Assembly: GCA_030761205.1 (NCBI GenBank)
Contig: JAULJL010000025.1
Location: 1,994,001-2,058,000, forward strand
Direction of reading: 5' to 3'
Origin: Fremontodendron californicum
Lineage: Eukaryota; Streptophyta; Magnoliopsida; Malvales; Malvaceae
DNA length: 64,000 nt
In this document: piece by piece, positions 11,301 through 20,029 of the stretch
How the letters are laid out: each line of letters begins with the position of its first letter
Numbering within the stretch: position 1 is the first letter of the stretch
The notes under the pieces: model-generated
What the model was told of the DNA's origin: nothing
Database searches by the model: none
The model's input: only the letters and a program-made list of their open reading frames with translations
Program-made: the position numbers and the translations under genes

Positions 11301-11418
11301 TCTTAAGCAGGAAACAGAGATATATCAGCGCAAGAACCTGGAGTTGCAGAACCAACTAGATAATATTCATCATCTTCGTAGCTCTAATTCTTCTCCATGG
11401 GACAACATAAGGGAGTAG
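8395..11418 (+). CDS. Plant mobile domain (PMD) protein carried antisense in the Tat element
   Basis: A gene running opposite to gag-pol. CDS: 8395-10248 (618 codons), intron 10249-10332 (GTAAGT...TTGTAG, 84 nt, pyrimidine-rich), 10333-11418 (362 codons including TAG). The frame is continuous across the intron but has one in-frame TAG at 8845-8847 (codon 151). Residues about 170-560 match the aminotransferase-like plant mobile domain: ARWSTFSHT followed by GEFTFTLEDVHILLELPCYG is the diagnostic block, and WLARHVFPG and FWLKDSVRGLP-like segments follow. The C-terminal half has an Asp-rich run (about 638-655), three tandem 21-residue repeats (each with SQEREH.RDT.Q.E.GDA), a Ser/Thr/Gly-rich stretch, and a predicted coiled coil near the end (DEVRKKLDSLKQETEIYQRK). 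PMD proteins such as MAIN act in nuclear silencing and genome stability; some sit in transposons. The role here is unknown. An upstream TATA box and 5'UTR intron and a downstream AATAAA make it a self-contained unit. Confidence 0.85.
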
Positions 11419-11491
11419 ACTTGTTTCATTTTTATTTTTTTATTTTTTTAACTTTTTTTTTTATCGGAGTTGTCTTTGAACTTTTATATCA

Positions 11492-11497
11492 TAATAA
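11492..11497 (+). terminator. Polyadenylation signal of the antisense PMD gene
   Basis: AATAAA 74 bp after the stop codon, preceded by a T-rich stretch (11425-11465) and followed by ATACATATATTATG. Position and context fit a plant near-upstream element. The convergent pol ORF ends 600 bp further on. Confidence 0.5.
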
Positions 11498-11594
11498 AAC
11501 ATACATATATTATGCTAAATTTTTCTTATAGCAATTGTGTACTTATGTGAATGTCATACGTTCTTCACACACTTTTTAATTTTGATAGAGTCGT

Positions 11595-11800
11595 GCGGCC
11601 AAGGGGAACTATTCACTTTTATTAGGGAGATTGAATCTCAACCTTAAATAAAGTAAACTATTCAACCCTTTAAAATAAGCGTTAGAGCTGCGGCCAAGGG
11701 GAACTATCTGCTTTCATTAGGGAGATTGTATCTCAACCTTAAATGAAGTAAACCATTCAACCCAATAAGCGACTTGTGGCCAAGGTATGAGCGATTATAG
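11595..11800. repeat. Tandem GCGGCCAAGG repeats between PMD gene and pol
   Basis: A unit of about 95 bp starting GCGGCCAAGGGGAACTAT and containing TTAGGGAGATTG and CTCAACCTTAAAT occurs twice (about 11595 and 11690). Shorter echoes of GCTGCGGCCA and AGCGTTA.AGCTGCG continue to about 11960. It fills the tail-to-tail spacer of the two opposing transcription units. No ORF. Confidence 0.7.
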
Positions 11801-12096
11801 CTGCGGCCAAAATATAATTATCACATTACAGCCAAAGTTTAAGCATGAAGCTGCGGCTGGTTTATAATCAATGTCATAGTCAAAGTAAGCGTTAAAGCTG
11901 CGCTATGACAGGAACAATAGAGTACAGCCAGATTTCAAGTGATAAAGCTGTGACTGAAATTCATCAGTTTTCATACATGTCATAGGTCTTTACAGAGGAA
12001 CATAGTAGTCAACTGATAATAAAAGATAAGTACTGGACATGCAATTAACTTCTAATTACGAAAGTATTACAAATAATTAGAGACAGGGTCTGAATT

Positions 12097-15000
12097 TCAT
12101 ACATGGAATTTCTTGACGTATTGAAAGTTAATAGGCGCAGTAACAGCATTATTCTTTGGGTTGATCAACTTGCAGTAACCACTATCATTCACTTCATGGA
12201 TAATGTAAGGTCCTTCCCACTTTGGACTAAACTTAGGAGCTGAAGTTCCTCTTCTGACGTGTTCGGCAGCGCGGAGAACTAGATCACCCTCTTCGAAGTT
12301 TCTCCTCTTTACTAGCTTGTCATAAGCTCTACTCAACCTCCTTTGATACACTGTCAAATTCTTCCTTGCTCTATCCCTCCTTTCTTCTAGTGCTTCTAAC
12401 TCCAACATCCGCAGGCTATCGTTGTCAAGTTCAGCGTCCAACGCTAACCTTGCAGACGGAACTAGTATCTCGGCAGGAAGTACAGCTTCTGTTCCATATA
12501 CTAGTGAAAAAGGAGTTGCCTTTGTAGGTCCACGCTTAGAAGTCCTGTAAGCCCATAGTGCTACTGGCAATGCATCTCCCCACATCTTTGGATCTTCATG
12601 TACCATCCTACTCAACACCTTCAGCAAAGTCTTATTTGTTGCCTCAGCTTGGCCATTGCCTTTCGGGTAGTATGGAGTTGATTTAACATGATCTACATCA
12701 TACAAGGCAAGCAATTCCCTTACGTTACTATTAATGAAAGGAGTTCCATTATCTGACAAGATCCTCCTTGGTATCCCAAAACGACATATAATGTACTCCT
12801 TAATGAAATTAGCCACTGCTGGACCTGTTGCTTTCTTCAGAGGGATAGCTTCCACCCACTTTGTAAAACACTCCGTTGCTGCTAGTATCCATGTGTAACC
12901 TTTAGCAGGAGGATTGATAGGCCCGATTAGATCAAATGCCCAAGTGTGGAAAGGCCAAGGAGTAGTGATGCTATGGAGCTCTACTGCTGGAGCATGTATG
13001 GCGTTGCCATGAACCTGGCATGGATAGCACTTCCTTGCATGACGTGTAGCATCTGCTTCCATGGTTGGCCAATAATACCCCAAGTCTAAGAGCTTCTGAT
13101 ACAACTTTCTACCTCCTTCATGTTCTCCACTACTCCCACCATGCACTTCTTCTAGCAATGAACCTACATCTGCTGGAGAGACACATTTCAAAGACCTCCC
13201 TGAGAATGAAACACGAAACAAGTCATTCTCCCTTAGAAAGAAACGTTGAGCTCTCCTCTTGAGTTGTCTAGCATCTTGACGATTAATAGGAAGAACTCCA
13301 TTTCTGAGAAACTCAATATAAGGCCTACGCCAATCTCCAGCACTTCCAACAAAATGACACTCTTGTACATCTGTTGGTTCAGAGCACTTCTTGTAAGACC
13401 CTTGTAATATCAAAGCATCCTTGGCCATGGTTGGCCAAAAGTAGCCTGCCCTTTGTATCAAACGATATAATGGTGGACCTTCCTCTCCACACCACTGTTC
13501 ATGAGATGTTTTCAACACATCCTTTGCCTCAACCTTAGAGATACACCTTGCTAACACCCCACCAACATTTCTATGGTATAGCACACCATGAATCATAACA
13601 AAATGTCTCAAGTTTGGAATATCAGCAAGAGTAGGATGAAGCAGTTGGTTAATAATAGTTGCACGCCAATCTTTGTCATCCTCATAATCTGGAGGCTGAA
13701 GCAATTCACTAGCTGGGCAAGGCAAATTTCTTCTAACCACTGACATAGCAATATTCAAGCTCTCCTCTGGAATATGAATTTTGGAAGCCAAGGTAGCAAG
13801 AGCATCAGCATATCTATTCGTGGATCTTGGACTATGTTCACATCTTATAATCTGAAACTTCTTCCATAGAGCTTGTACAAGAGTTCTATAAGAAGCCAGC
13901 ATAGGTTCCTTCAACGCAAACTCACCATTGGCCTGCTTAACAATGAGATTAGAATCTCCATAGATGCAAAGATTATTAATCCCAATGGTAGCAGCTGTGA
14001 ACAACCCCAGAATAAGTGCCTCATACTCTGCTTGATTGTTGGTACAAGGAAAGTCCAACTTAAATGCCAAAGAGATTGGTTCTCTACCTAATTCTGGGGA
14101 GGTTAACTCTAGACCCGGAATCAAGGAGCTCCGTTCTCTACTTGGCTCATCATCCAGAGAGATGTCATTTCTACTTGAAGAAGAGGAGGTTAACTCTGAA
14201 CTCTCTATCAAGGAATCGACTTCTCTACTTGGAGGAATTAAGACTATGCCAGCGCCTCCTCCATTTCTAGTTGAAGAACCATCAAAATACAACTTCCATT
14301 CTCCTTCTTCTACATTCACAGAGCATACCTCTTCATTCAATTCACCAAGAATAGAATTGGGTACAACTTCATCATAATGAGATGGGAAATATGCTAGCAA
14401 ATCTGATAGTGCTTGAGACTTGATAGCTTTTGGCTGGACAATTGAGATATCGAACTCTCCTAACAACAAAAGCCACTTCGCTATTCTCCCTGACAAAGCT
14501 GGCCTAGAGAGTAAGAATTTAATTGGATCTGACTTGGTCACCACTATGAGTTTATGAGCTAGGAAGTAGTGGCGGAGTTTTTGAGTAGCAAATACCAAAG
14601 CGAGACAATGCTTCTCCATTGACGGATAATTCAACTCACTACCATGTAGACATCTACTCAAGTAGTACACAGGTCGCTCTTGCCCATCCACTTCTTGTAC
14701 CAGTAAAGCACCTATGGAGTGAGGAGTAGAAGTGAGATACAACATCATTGGTTGATCCTTAACCGGCATTGTCATTGTCATTGGAGAACTCAGGATCCGT
14801 TTGATCTTCTCAAAAGCTTCGTGTTGTTGTCCACCCCACACGAAAGAAACTCCCTTCTTCAATAGACTCTGAAAGGGTGTGATGATTTCTCCCAGAGCTG
14901 GAACGAACCTCCTGATGTATGAAACCTTTCCTAAGAAGCTTTTGAGTTGTTTCTGGCTTACTGGAGATGGCATAGACTGAATAGCTCTTACCTTTGCAGG

Positions 15001-16005
15001 ATCAACATCTATACCTTTTCTGTGAACTACAAAACCCAAGAACTTTCCAGTAGTAACACCGAAAGCACACTTCAGAGGATTCATACGGAGTTTGAATTTT
15101 CTGCACCTTTCAAACACTCTTCTCAATTCTTCCAAATGACTGGAGGCTTTTTTAGACTTCACAACAATATCATCTACATAGTCTTCCATGCAGTCATGCA
15201 TCATATCATGGAAGATCGCTGTCATAGCACGTTGATAAGTTGCCCCTGCATTCTTCAATCCAAACGGCATAACAGTGTAGTAGAAGTTGCCAAATGGAGT
15301 TCTGAAAGCCGTTTTCTCTGCATCACCTGGTGCCATTTTAATTTGGTTGTAGCCACTAAACCCATCCATAAAGGAAAACATCTCATGACCAGCGGTAGCG
15401 TCAACCAAAGTATCAATGTTTGGAAGAGGAAAATCATCCTTGGGACATGACTTGTTTAAATCTCTGAAATCAACACACACCCTTATTGTCCCATTCTTCT
15501 TCTTCACTGGCACAACATTTGCTAGCCATGTAGGATGATGTATGGGTTTAATGAATCCCACCTTGAGCAACTTATTAATCTCCTCCTTGATCTGAGTCTC
15601 CACTTCATGCCGAAATACCCTAGCCTGCTGCTTAACTGGCCTACTTCCAGAAGAGATGTGCAATTCATGAGTAACGAGATTCTCATCCAACCCAGGCATT
15701 TCTTCATAGGTCCAGGCAAACACATCTCTGTACTCCTTTAGAAGTTGAACCAAATTCACCTTTTGCTCTTCTGAGAGACTCTTACTTATGAACAAGGGTC
15801 TAGTTGATTCTCCTTCCCCTGCCATATTTATCTCTTCTAACTCATCCCCTTGAGGCTTCGGTTGATCTTGCAACTGTTCTGGTGCTTGCACTATCTCTTG
15901 TATCTCCTCACATACTGATTCCACCTGAGAACAAGATGGTTGTTTATCAGGCGGTTCCCATGATACGGAGCCAGAAGAAGGTGTTTCTCCTGACCCCGCG
16001 TCCCA
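12097..16005 (-). CDS. pol: Tat retrotransposon pol: RT, RNase H, second RNase H, integrase
   Basis: Open from just after the gag stop at 16006-16008 to 12097, in the same frame as gag and with no early ATG, so expression must depend on reading through or splicing past one TGA. Numbered from 15924, domains are: reverse transcriptase (about 95-290; FRDLNKSCPKDDFPLP, MPFGLKNA, catalytic YVDD near 249-252); a Ty3-type RNase H (about 365-505) whose first catalytic Asp position reads YLTSTPHSIGALL; a second RNase H (about 550-735; LYFDGSSTRNGGGAG, TNNQAEYEALILGL, YGDSNLIVKQ, ADALATLAS) with intact acidic residues; a zinc-binding module (HGGSSGEH...CYPC) preceded by a diverged duplicate; integrase core with FDLIGP, SDNGTPF and NGQAEATNK supplying the D,D,E triad. 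There is no chromodomain. The dual RNase H is the Tat hallmark. Confidence 0.95.
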   Translation of the reverse strand, partial: WDAGSGETPSSGSVSWEPPDKQPSCSQVESVCEEIQEIVQAPEQLQDQPKPQGDELEEINMAGEGESTRPLFISKSLSEEQKVNLVQLLKEYRDVFAWTYEEMPGLDENLVTHELHISSGSRPVKQQARVFRHEVETQIKEEINKLLKVGFIKPIHHPTWLANVVPVKKKNGTIRVCVDFRDLNKSCPKDDFPLPNIDTLVDATAGHEMFSFMDGFSGYNQIKMAPGDAEKTAFRTPFGNFYYTVMPFGLKNAGATYQRAMTAIFHDMMHDCMEDYVDDIVVKSKKASSHLEELRRVFERCRKFKLRMNPLKCAFGVTTGKFLGFVVHRKGIDVDPAKVRAIQSMPSPVSQKQLKSFLGKVSYIRRFVPALGEIITPFQSLLKKGVSFVWGGQQHEAFEKIKRILSSPMTMTMPVKDQPMMLYLTSTPHSIGALLVQEVDGQERPVYYLSRCLHGSELNYPSMEKHCLALVFATQKLRHYFLAHKLIVVTKSDPIKFLLSRPALSGRIAKWLLLLGEFDISIVQPKAIKSQALSDLLAYFPSHYDEVVPNSILGELNEEVCSVNVEEGEWKLYFDGSSTRNGGGAGIVLIPPSREVDSLIESSELTSSSSSRNDISLDDEPSRERSSLIPGLELTSPELGREPISLAFKLDFPCTNNQAEYEALILGLFTAATIGINNLCIYGDSNLIVKQANGEFALKEPMLASYRTLVQALWKKFQIIRCEHSPRSTNRYADALATLASKIHIPEESLNIAMSVVRRNLPCPASELLQPPDYEDDKDWRATIINQLLHPTLADIPNLRHFVMIHGVLYHRNVGGVLARCISKVEAKDVLKTSHEQWCGEEGPPLYRLIQRAGYFWPTMAKDALILQGSYKKCSEPTDVQECHFVGSAGDWRRPYIEFLRNGVLPINRQDARQLKRRAQRFFLRENDLFRVSFSGRSLKCVSPADVGSLLEEVHGGSSGEHEGGRKLYQKLLDLGYYWPTMEADATRHARKCYPCQVHGNAIHAPAVELHSITTPWPFHTWAFDLIGPINPPAKGYTWILAATECFTKWVEAIPLKKATGPAVANFIKEYIICRFGIPRRILSDNGTPFINSNVRELLALYDVDHVKSTPYYPKGNGQAEATNKTLLKVLSRMVHEDPKMWGDALPVALWAYRTSKRGPTKATPFSLVYGTEAVLPAEILVPSARLALDAELDNDSLRMLELEALEERRDRARKNLTVYQRRLSRAYDKLVKRRNFEEGDLVLRAAEHVRRGTSAPKFSPKWEGPYIIHEVNDSGYCKLINPKNNAVTAPINFQYVKKFHV

Positions 16006-18432
16006 TCATAAGTAATACACTGTCTTTCCATCATCACGTGTGTATGAACGAACTCCTGTATCCTGTACTCCTTTCACCTCCTTACTTGCACCTGCATTTT
16101 CAAGCTTCCTTTTTCTTCCTCGGTGCTTCTTCTTCTTACCTTCTCCATCTTTCTTCCCAACATACTCTTCCCACTTTGGGAGTGGCACTCCAATGGGTCT
16201 AGCAATAGCAGTTTCTCCTTCTTCCGCTGGATCTTCAAAGAAAGTAGCTTCTGTATAATTCACCTCATTTCGCTCAAAGGGTGCCTTAGTAGCAGGAATG
16301 AAAATTTCTTTCCCCTTCCAGTGACCCTTGATACATTGGTGGCGTGAAGATGGAATGATATTGTGGGTGTGCAGAAATTTTCTCCCTACGAGGATATGAT
16401 AGGCTACATCGGCATCAATAACATGGAAGCAGGTCTGGTCTTGAACAGGACCCATCTTAAAGTTCACAGTCACTTGTCCAAGAGTTTGAATCTCCTTGCT
16501 ATCAAAAGAAGAAATTGTCATAGGACGCCTCAAACTCTTCACGTCTATCTTCACAGCCTTCAGAGTAGACAGAGGCATAAGGTTTACGGATGATCCATCA
16601 TCGATGAAAGTTCGCTTAATGGGATAGTCATTAATGCTACTCTCTACATAAAGAGGCTTGTTGTGGTAAGGATGTGGAGTGCACATATCTGCCTCCGTGA
16701 ACACTATTGCATTCTCATACCCACTAGACATCTTTCCCATAGGCTTTCCTACCAGGTTACACTCTCCATACTGTTCACCCGCAATCTTAACTAGTGATAG
16801 AGCTGCTTCTTTTCTTGATTCCTCTGAAAACCCCAACTGATCAAAGAAATGTCTGAAATTTGGTGTTTTAATAAGAGAGTTTGCAATGGAGGACGTAACC
16901 ATCCCAGCTGCTTGTACATCTTCAGCCTGATTACCTGAGGAAGTAGGATCATCATGTTGAGCATGGCTAATAGTGTTCACATGTCCTCTTGCATTCTGGT
17001 GGACTGGAAGTGGATTGTTCTGAACTCTGTCATTCCCAATTACTATCTCCCTGGCCTGCACCCTTTGATGGAACATTCTACGAAGATTTCTACACTCCAT
17101 AGTTGGATGACCTACCCTCCTGTGAAAATCACAATACCTTGGGTTAGCTTTCTCTTCAGCTGTTGGCGGTCGTGGTAAATATGGTAGGTTTATGTTGCCA
17201 TCCCTAATCCACTCTTGGAGAAGGACTTTCACTCTATCTACTGGAACTGGGAATGGAGGTGGAAGATCAACCCCTTCATTCTGTCTCATTCTTGTGTCAT
17301 CCCTCCTAGGACGCATGTTGGGTCGCATTGGACCTCTTCTTTCCCTTTCTCTTCCCCTTTCTCCTCTTTGAATGGCATTCACTGTAGGGGTATTTCTTCG
17401 CAAGAATCTATTGCTCCCCCCTTGTCTCATTACAGTATTATTGGTTCTCCTTGCAGCTTCCACAAGAGTAGCAAAGGTTGGCAGGGGTAGATTCTCCAGA
17501 TGCACCCTATACTCATCAAACATCCCCTGTATGCACACTTTCACAAGCTCCTTCTCATCATGTGAGTCTTGGATGTCCAACACCCTCTCCCTGAAGCGTT
17601 GGATAAACTCCATGAGATCCTCCCTTGACTTCTGGTGCTCCCTCCCCAAATCAATCAAAGTAACCTTCTCCTGGGTGGAAAAGAACTTTTCACCGAACAT
17701 CCTGCACATATGGCTCCATGAATCCACAGAACCAGGAGTAAGGTTGACATACCAGGTGTATGCCTTCTCTGTTAGGGACTTAGAGAATTCTTTCAACTTC
17801 AAATCATCATCCAACCCAGCAACTCCTAATGTCTCCACAAACTTCATCACATGCTCACGGGCATCACCAGACTTTCCATTAAATTGCTTGAATTTAGGAC
17901 TAGTATAGTCCTTAGGATATGGCTTAGCGGCTACTCTGGCTGGGTATGGAAGCTTAAAATCAAACTCTGAGAAACTAAGGCTCTTATTTTTCTGTTCAAG
18001 CAACCTCTGAAGTTCTTCCTTTGTGACATAGCCCTGGGTTTCAGTAGGACGTGCCAGTGATGTGGAGGTTCCAGCTTGGCTGTTCGTCATGCCATGATTG
18101 CCATTGGGAGTAATCAGGGTGTTGGTGGTTAAGGTGTTGGTCATGTCGAGGGTTCCAGTAGGCACAGGGTTGGAAGCGTCAGATGTGTTCTCTCCATTGC
18201 CGTTTGTGGCAAGGGTGTTTCCACCAGCGGTGTTCCCATTTCTGTTGTTCACGAGTTGGACCTGGGTGGTAGTAGCATTGGAGGAAGGGGTAAATCGAGA
18301 GATGGATTCCATCATCTTTCTATTGTTTTCTTCTAACATTTGCATTCTTTCTTCGTTAGCCTTCATCATCTTCATCAGATCTTGGATGTAAGATGGAACT
18401 GTTACGCTTTGATCTTCGACAGAATCTTCCAT
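16006..18432 (-). CDS. gag: Tat retrotransposon gag-protease
   Basis: 808 aa. The N-terminus is Met-rich and helical (IQDLMKMMKANEERMQMLEE), followed by an Asn/Thr-rich linker. The retrotransposon gag (capsid) domain lies at about 190-320 (KAYTWYVNLTPGSVDSW, FGEKFF, REDLMEFIQRFRERV). An Arg-rich block (RGERGRERERRG) and a CDFHRRVGHPTMEC knuckle-like motif (about 440) serve nucleic-acid binding. The aspartic protease starts near residue 608 with FIDDGSSVNLMPL, using D-D-G in place of the usual D-T/S-G, and has HILVGRKFLH downstream. The C-terminus is Lys/Arg-rich (KKKKHRGRKRK). It ends at TGA 16006-16008, and the pol frame continues directly. The ATG lies 72 bp inside the 5' LTR boundary. Confidence 0.95.
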   Translation of the reverse strand: MEDSVEDQSVTVPSYIQDLMKMMKANEERMQMLEENNRKMMESISRFTPSSNATTTQVQLVNNRNGNTAGGNTLATNGNGENTSDASNPVPTGTLDMTNTLTTNTLITPNGNHGMTNSQAGTSTSLARPTETQGYVTKEELQRLLEQKNKSLSFSEFDFKLPYPARVAAKPYPKDYTSPKFKQFNGKSGDAREHVMKFVETLGVAGLDDDLKLKEFSKSLTEKAYTWYVNLTPGSVDSWSHMCRMFGEKFFSTQEKVTLIDLGREHQKSREDLMEFIQRFRERVLDIQDSHDEKELVKVCIQGMFDEYRVHLENLPLPTFATLVEAARRTNNTVMRQGGSNRFLRRNTPTVNAIQRGERGRERERRGPMRPNMRPRRDDTRMRQNEGVDLPPPFPVPVDRVKVLLQEWIRDGNINLPYLPRPPTAEEKANPRYCDFHRRVGHPTMECRNLRRMFHQRVQAREIVIGNDRVQNNPLPVHQNARGHVNTISHAQHDDPTSSGNQAEDVQAAGMVTSSIANSLIKTPNFRHFFDQLGFSEESRKEAALSLVKIAGEQYGECNLVGKPMGKMSSGYENAIVFTEADMCTPHPYHNKPLYVESSINDYPIKRTFIDDGSSVNLMPLSTLKAVKIDVKSLRRPMTISSFDSKEIQTLGQVTVNFKMGPVQDQTCFHVIDADVAYHILVGRKFLHTHNIIPSSRHQCIKGHWKGKEIFIPATKAPFERNEVNYTEATFFEDPAEEGETAIARPIGVPLPKWEEYVGKKDGEGKKKKHRGRKRKLENAGASKEVKGVQDTGVRSYTRDDGKTVYYL

Positions 18433-18482
18433 TTTTTCCGGTGAAATAAAGTCAGGAAAGTTTTACTAATTGCAATCGCTCC

Positions 18483-18500
18483 TCCCCAGTGGAGTCGCCA
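18483..18500 (-). other. Primer-binding site of the Tat element
   Basis: On the sense strand TGGCGACTCCACTGGGGA begins three bases after the 5' LTR end. It opens with TGG, complementary to the universal CCA tail of tRNAs. I do not assign the tRNA: checking it needs a tRNA set from the host. Confidence 0.75.
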
Positions 18501-18503
18501 AAA

Positions 18504-19468
18504 TGTAGAGGGTGTTTTTGATCGGGTGAGGAAACGTTGCAAACCAGTAAAACGAGATATCGTAGAGAGATGGCGGAGAGGAAGATTGGAGCAGACCCTG
18601 GAGAACAAGTGCGGTGGCAGGTGGTGGTGATGAAGGCTGTAGGTGGGTGAGGATGGTGGAAAGTATGGTGGTTGTAGAAATTGCAGAGAAAATGTTGCAG
18701 AGAATTCTTAACGTCAGAAAGTTTGTCAAATGGCCAAAAGATCCTAAATGAAGCCTTTGAGCTTCTATTTATAGCCTCTTCAAAGAGGTTATCAGGAGAA
18801 GTTATTAACAGAGTGGGAAGTTATTTTATATAAACTTCCTCTCAATCATGGTGGTGGAGAGGTTATATATGATAGTGGGAGAAATGCCAGTTATGGGAGG
18901 TTATATTAGGAGAAGTGTTTCAGTCACATGTAGTGAATGAAGGCTACTGATAGCACGCTTGAGAATGCAATGTCTGTTCAGCGGGATAGGGAAGCACTTG
19001 TGTTCCAGGGAAAGGTTAAGAAGCGAACTTCTTAACAATCTCCATATCTCAGCCTCCAAGCCATGCTCTCCAAGACATCCCAAGAGTGGAGCAAACTCAA
19101 GAATCCTGCCAACCTTCCCGGGTTAGCTCCACAGTCTTCATGTATTTGTGTATTACTGCAGGAAGTCCTGCTACCAAGAAACGACGCGCCAAGCGACGTG
19201 CCAGGAAACAACGTGCCAAGTGACGTGCCAAGAGACGTGCCAAGAGACGTGCCAGGCGACATGTCAAGCGACGTGCCAAGCGACGTGCCAAGAGACGTGC
19301 CAAGCGACGTGCCAAGAGACGTGCCAAGCGACGTGCCAAGAGACGTGCCAAACGACGTGCCAAGCGACGTGCCAAGAGCGCTGCTGACAGGGAGACTATT
19401 ATTCAGTCCCGCTGCATATAAGATTTGTTCCTGCATAAAATATTATTTACCAAAAACGGGTGTCTACA
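18504..19468 (-). repeat. 5' LTR of the Tat element
   Basis: 965 bp; identical to the left LTR except two substitutions I could find (left T6367 against C near 18598; C6720 against T18951) and four missing 12-bp units. TSD TGTGG follows at 19469-19473. Confidence 0.95.
18764..18776 (-). promoter_or_regulatory. TATA box in the 5' LTR
   Basis: The minus strand reads GGCTATAAATAGA, followed within 30-40 bp by GGCTTCATTTAGGATC, a plausible start region for the genomic transcript. The same motif is in the 3' LTR at 6533-6545. Confidence 0.6.
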
Positions 19469-19473
19469 TGTGG

Positions 19474-20029
19474 CTGATGCAAAAAGCATATGATCTGTGG
19501 TTAAAATTCACCAGAACTATTGTTTTGCTATGGTGAAATTTTGAGCATCATTTTTGCAGACCGAATGAATTCCCCAAACTGTAGCCAGAGCTTGATCTTG
19601 TTAAAAAAAAGACTGGGTTTTCATTCTAGAAGAAGGAAAATGCTGCTTTGAGAGTTCACCTCTCAATCTCAGTACACAGTGATAGGGCATTTAGATTTGA
19701 AGAGGGATTCAAAATTCAAAGGTACTTGATGTCCAACAAATTTTAAGTTAATGCTCTGCCTGCCAATTCTTAAAGCAGAAGTTAGTCTTGGAATTTGACG
19801 ACGCCATGGTAAATTAAAATCGACAAAGCTGTCTTGGTGTATACAGGACATGTTTAGAGTTAAGCCAAGGTCACGGTATAAGTCACTTGCAAAATTCTAT
19901 GTAATCACCTTGTCTTATTTCAAATCCTATGCAAATCAAAGGGTCATCTTAAACTGATGAAACAACCAAATCCCTGTTACCTCATTGTTGATGCCATAAG
20001 AGCACAGCTGTACTTAAATCATGACCATT
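19474..20029. other. Flank between Tat element and NERD-like remnant
   Basis: Sequence of ordinary base composition without a continuous reading frame. It may hold more decayed exon or intron sequence of the NERD-like gene that follows. I could not align any part of it to a domain. No MITE ends seen. Confidence 0.3.

Larger units (their letters stand above)
6273..19468 (-). mobile_element. Full-length Ty3/gypsy LTR retrotransposon, Tat type, with antisense gene
   Basis: A 13,196-bp element transcribed right to left. Order on its own sense strand: 5' LTR (18504-19468), PBS, gag-protease (18432-16006), pol RT-RNH-aRNH-INT (16005-12097), spacer, antisense PMD gene (8395-11418 on +), PPT, 3' LTR (6273-7285). 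Both outer ends are TG...CA and are flanked by the exact 5-bp duplication TGTGG (6268-6272 and 19469-19473). In the non-repetitive part of the LTRs I find only two base differences, plus a 48-bp difference in the internal minisatellite, so insertion was recent. The second RNase H and the absence of a chromodomain place it in the Tat lineage, whose members are known to carry extra, often antisense, ORFs. It separates the aldolase promoter region from the NERD-like remnant. Confidence 0.95.

Noticed and set aside
14036..15450. Plus-strand frames of 113-167 codons opposite pol
   Set aside because: Mirror frames of the highly conserved pol ORF; no recognisable protein on the plus strand.
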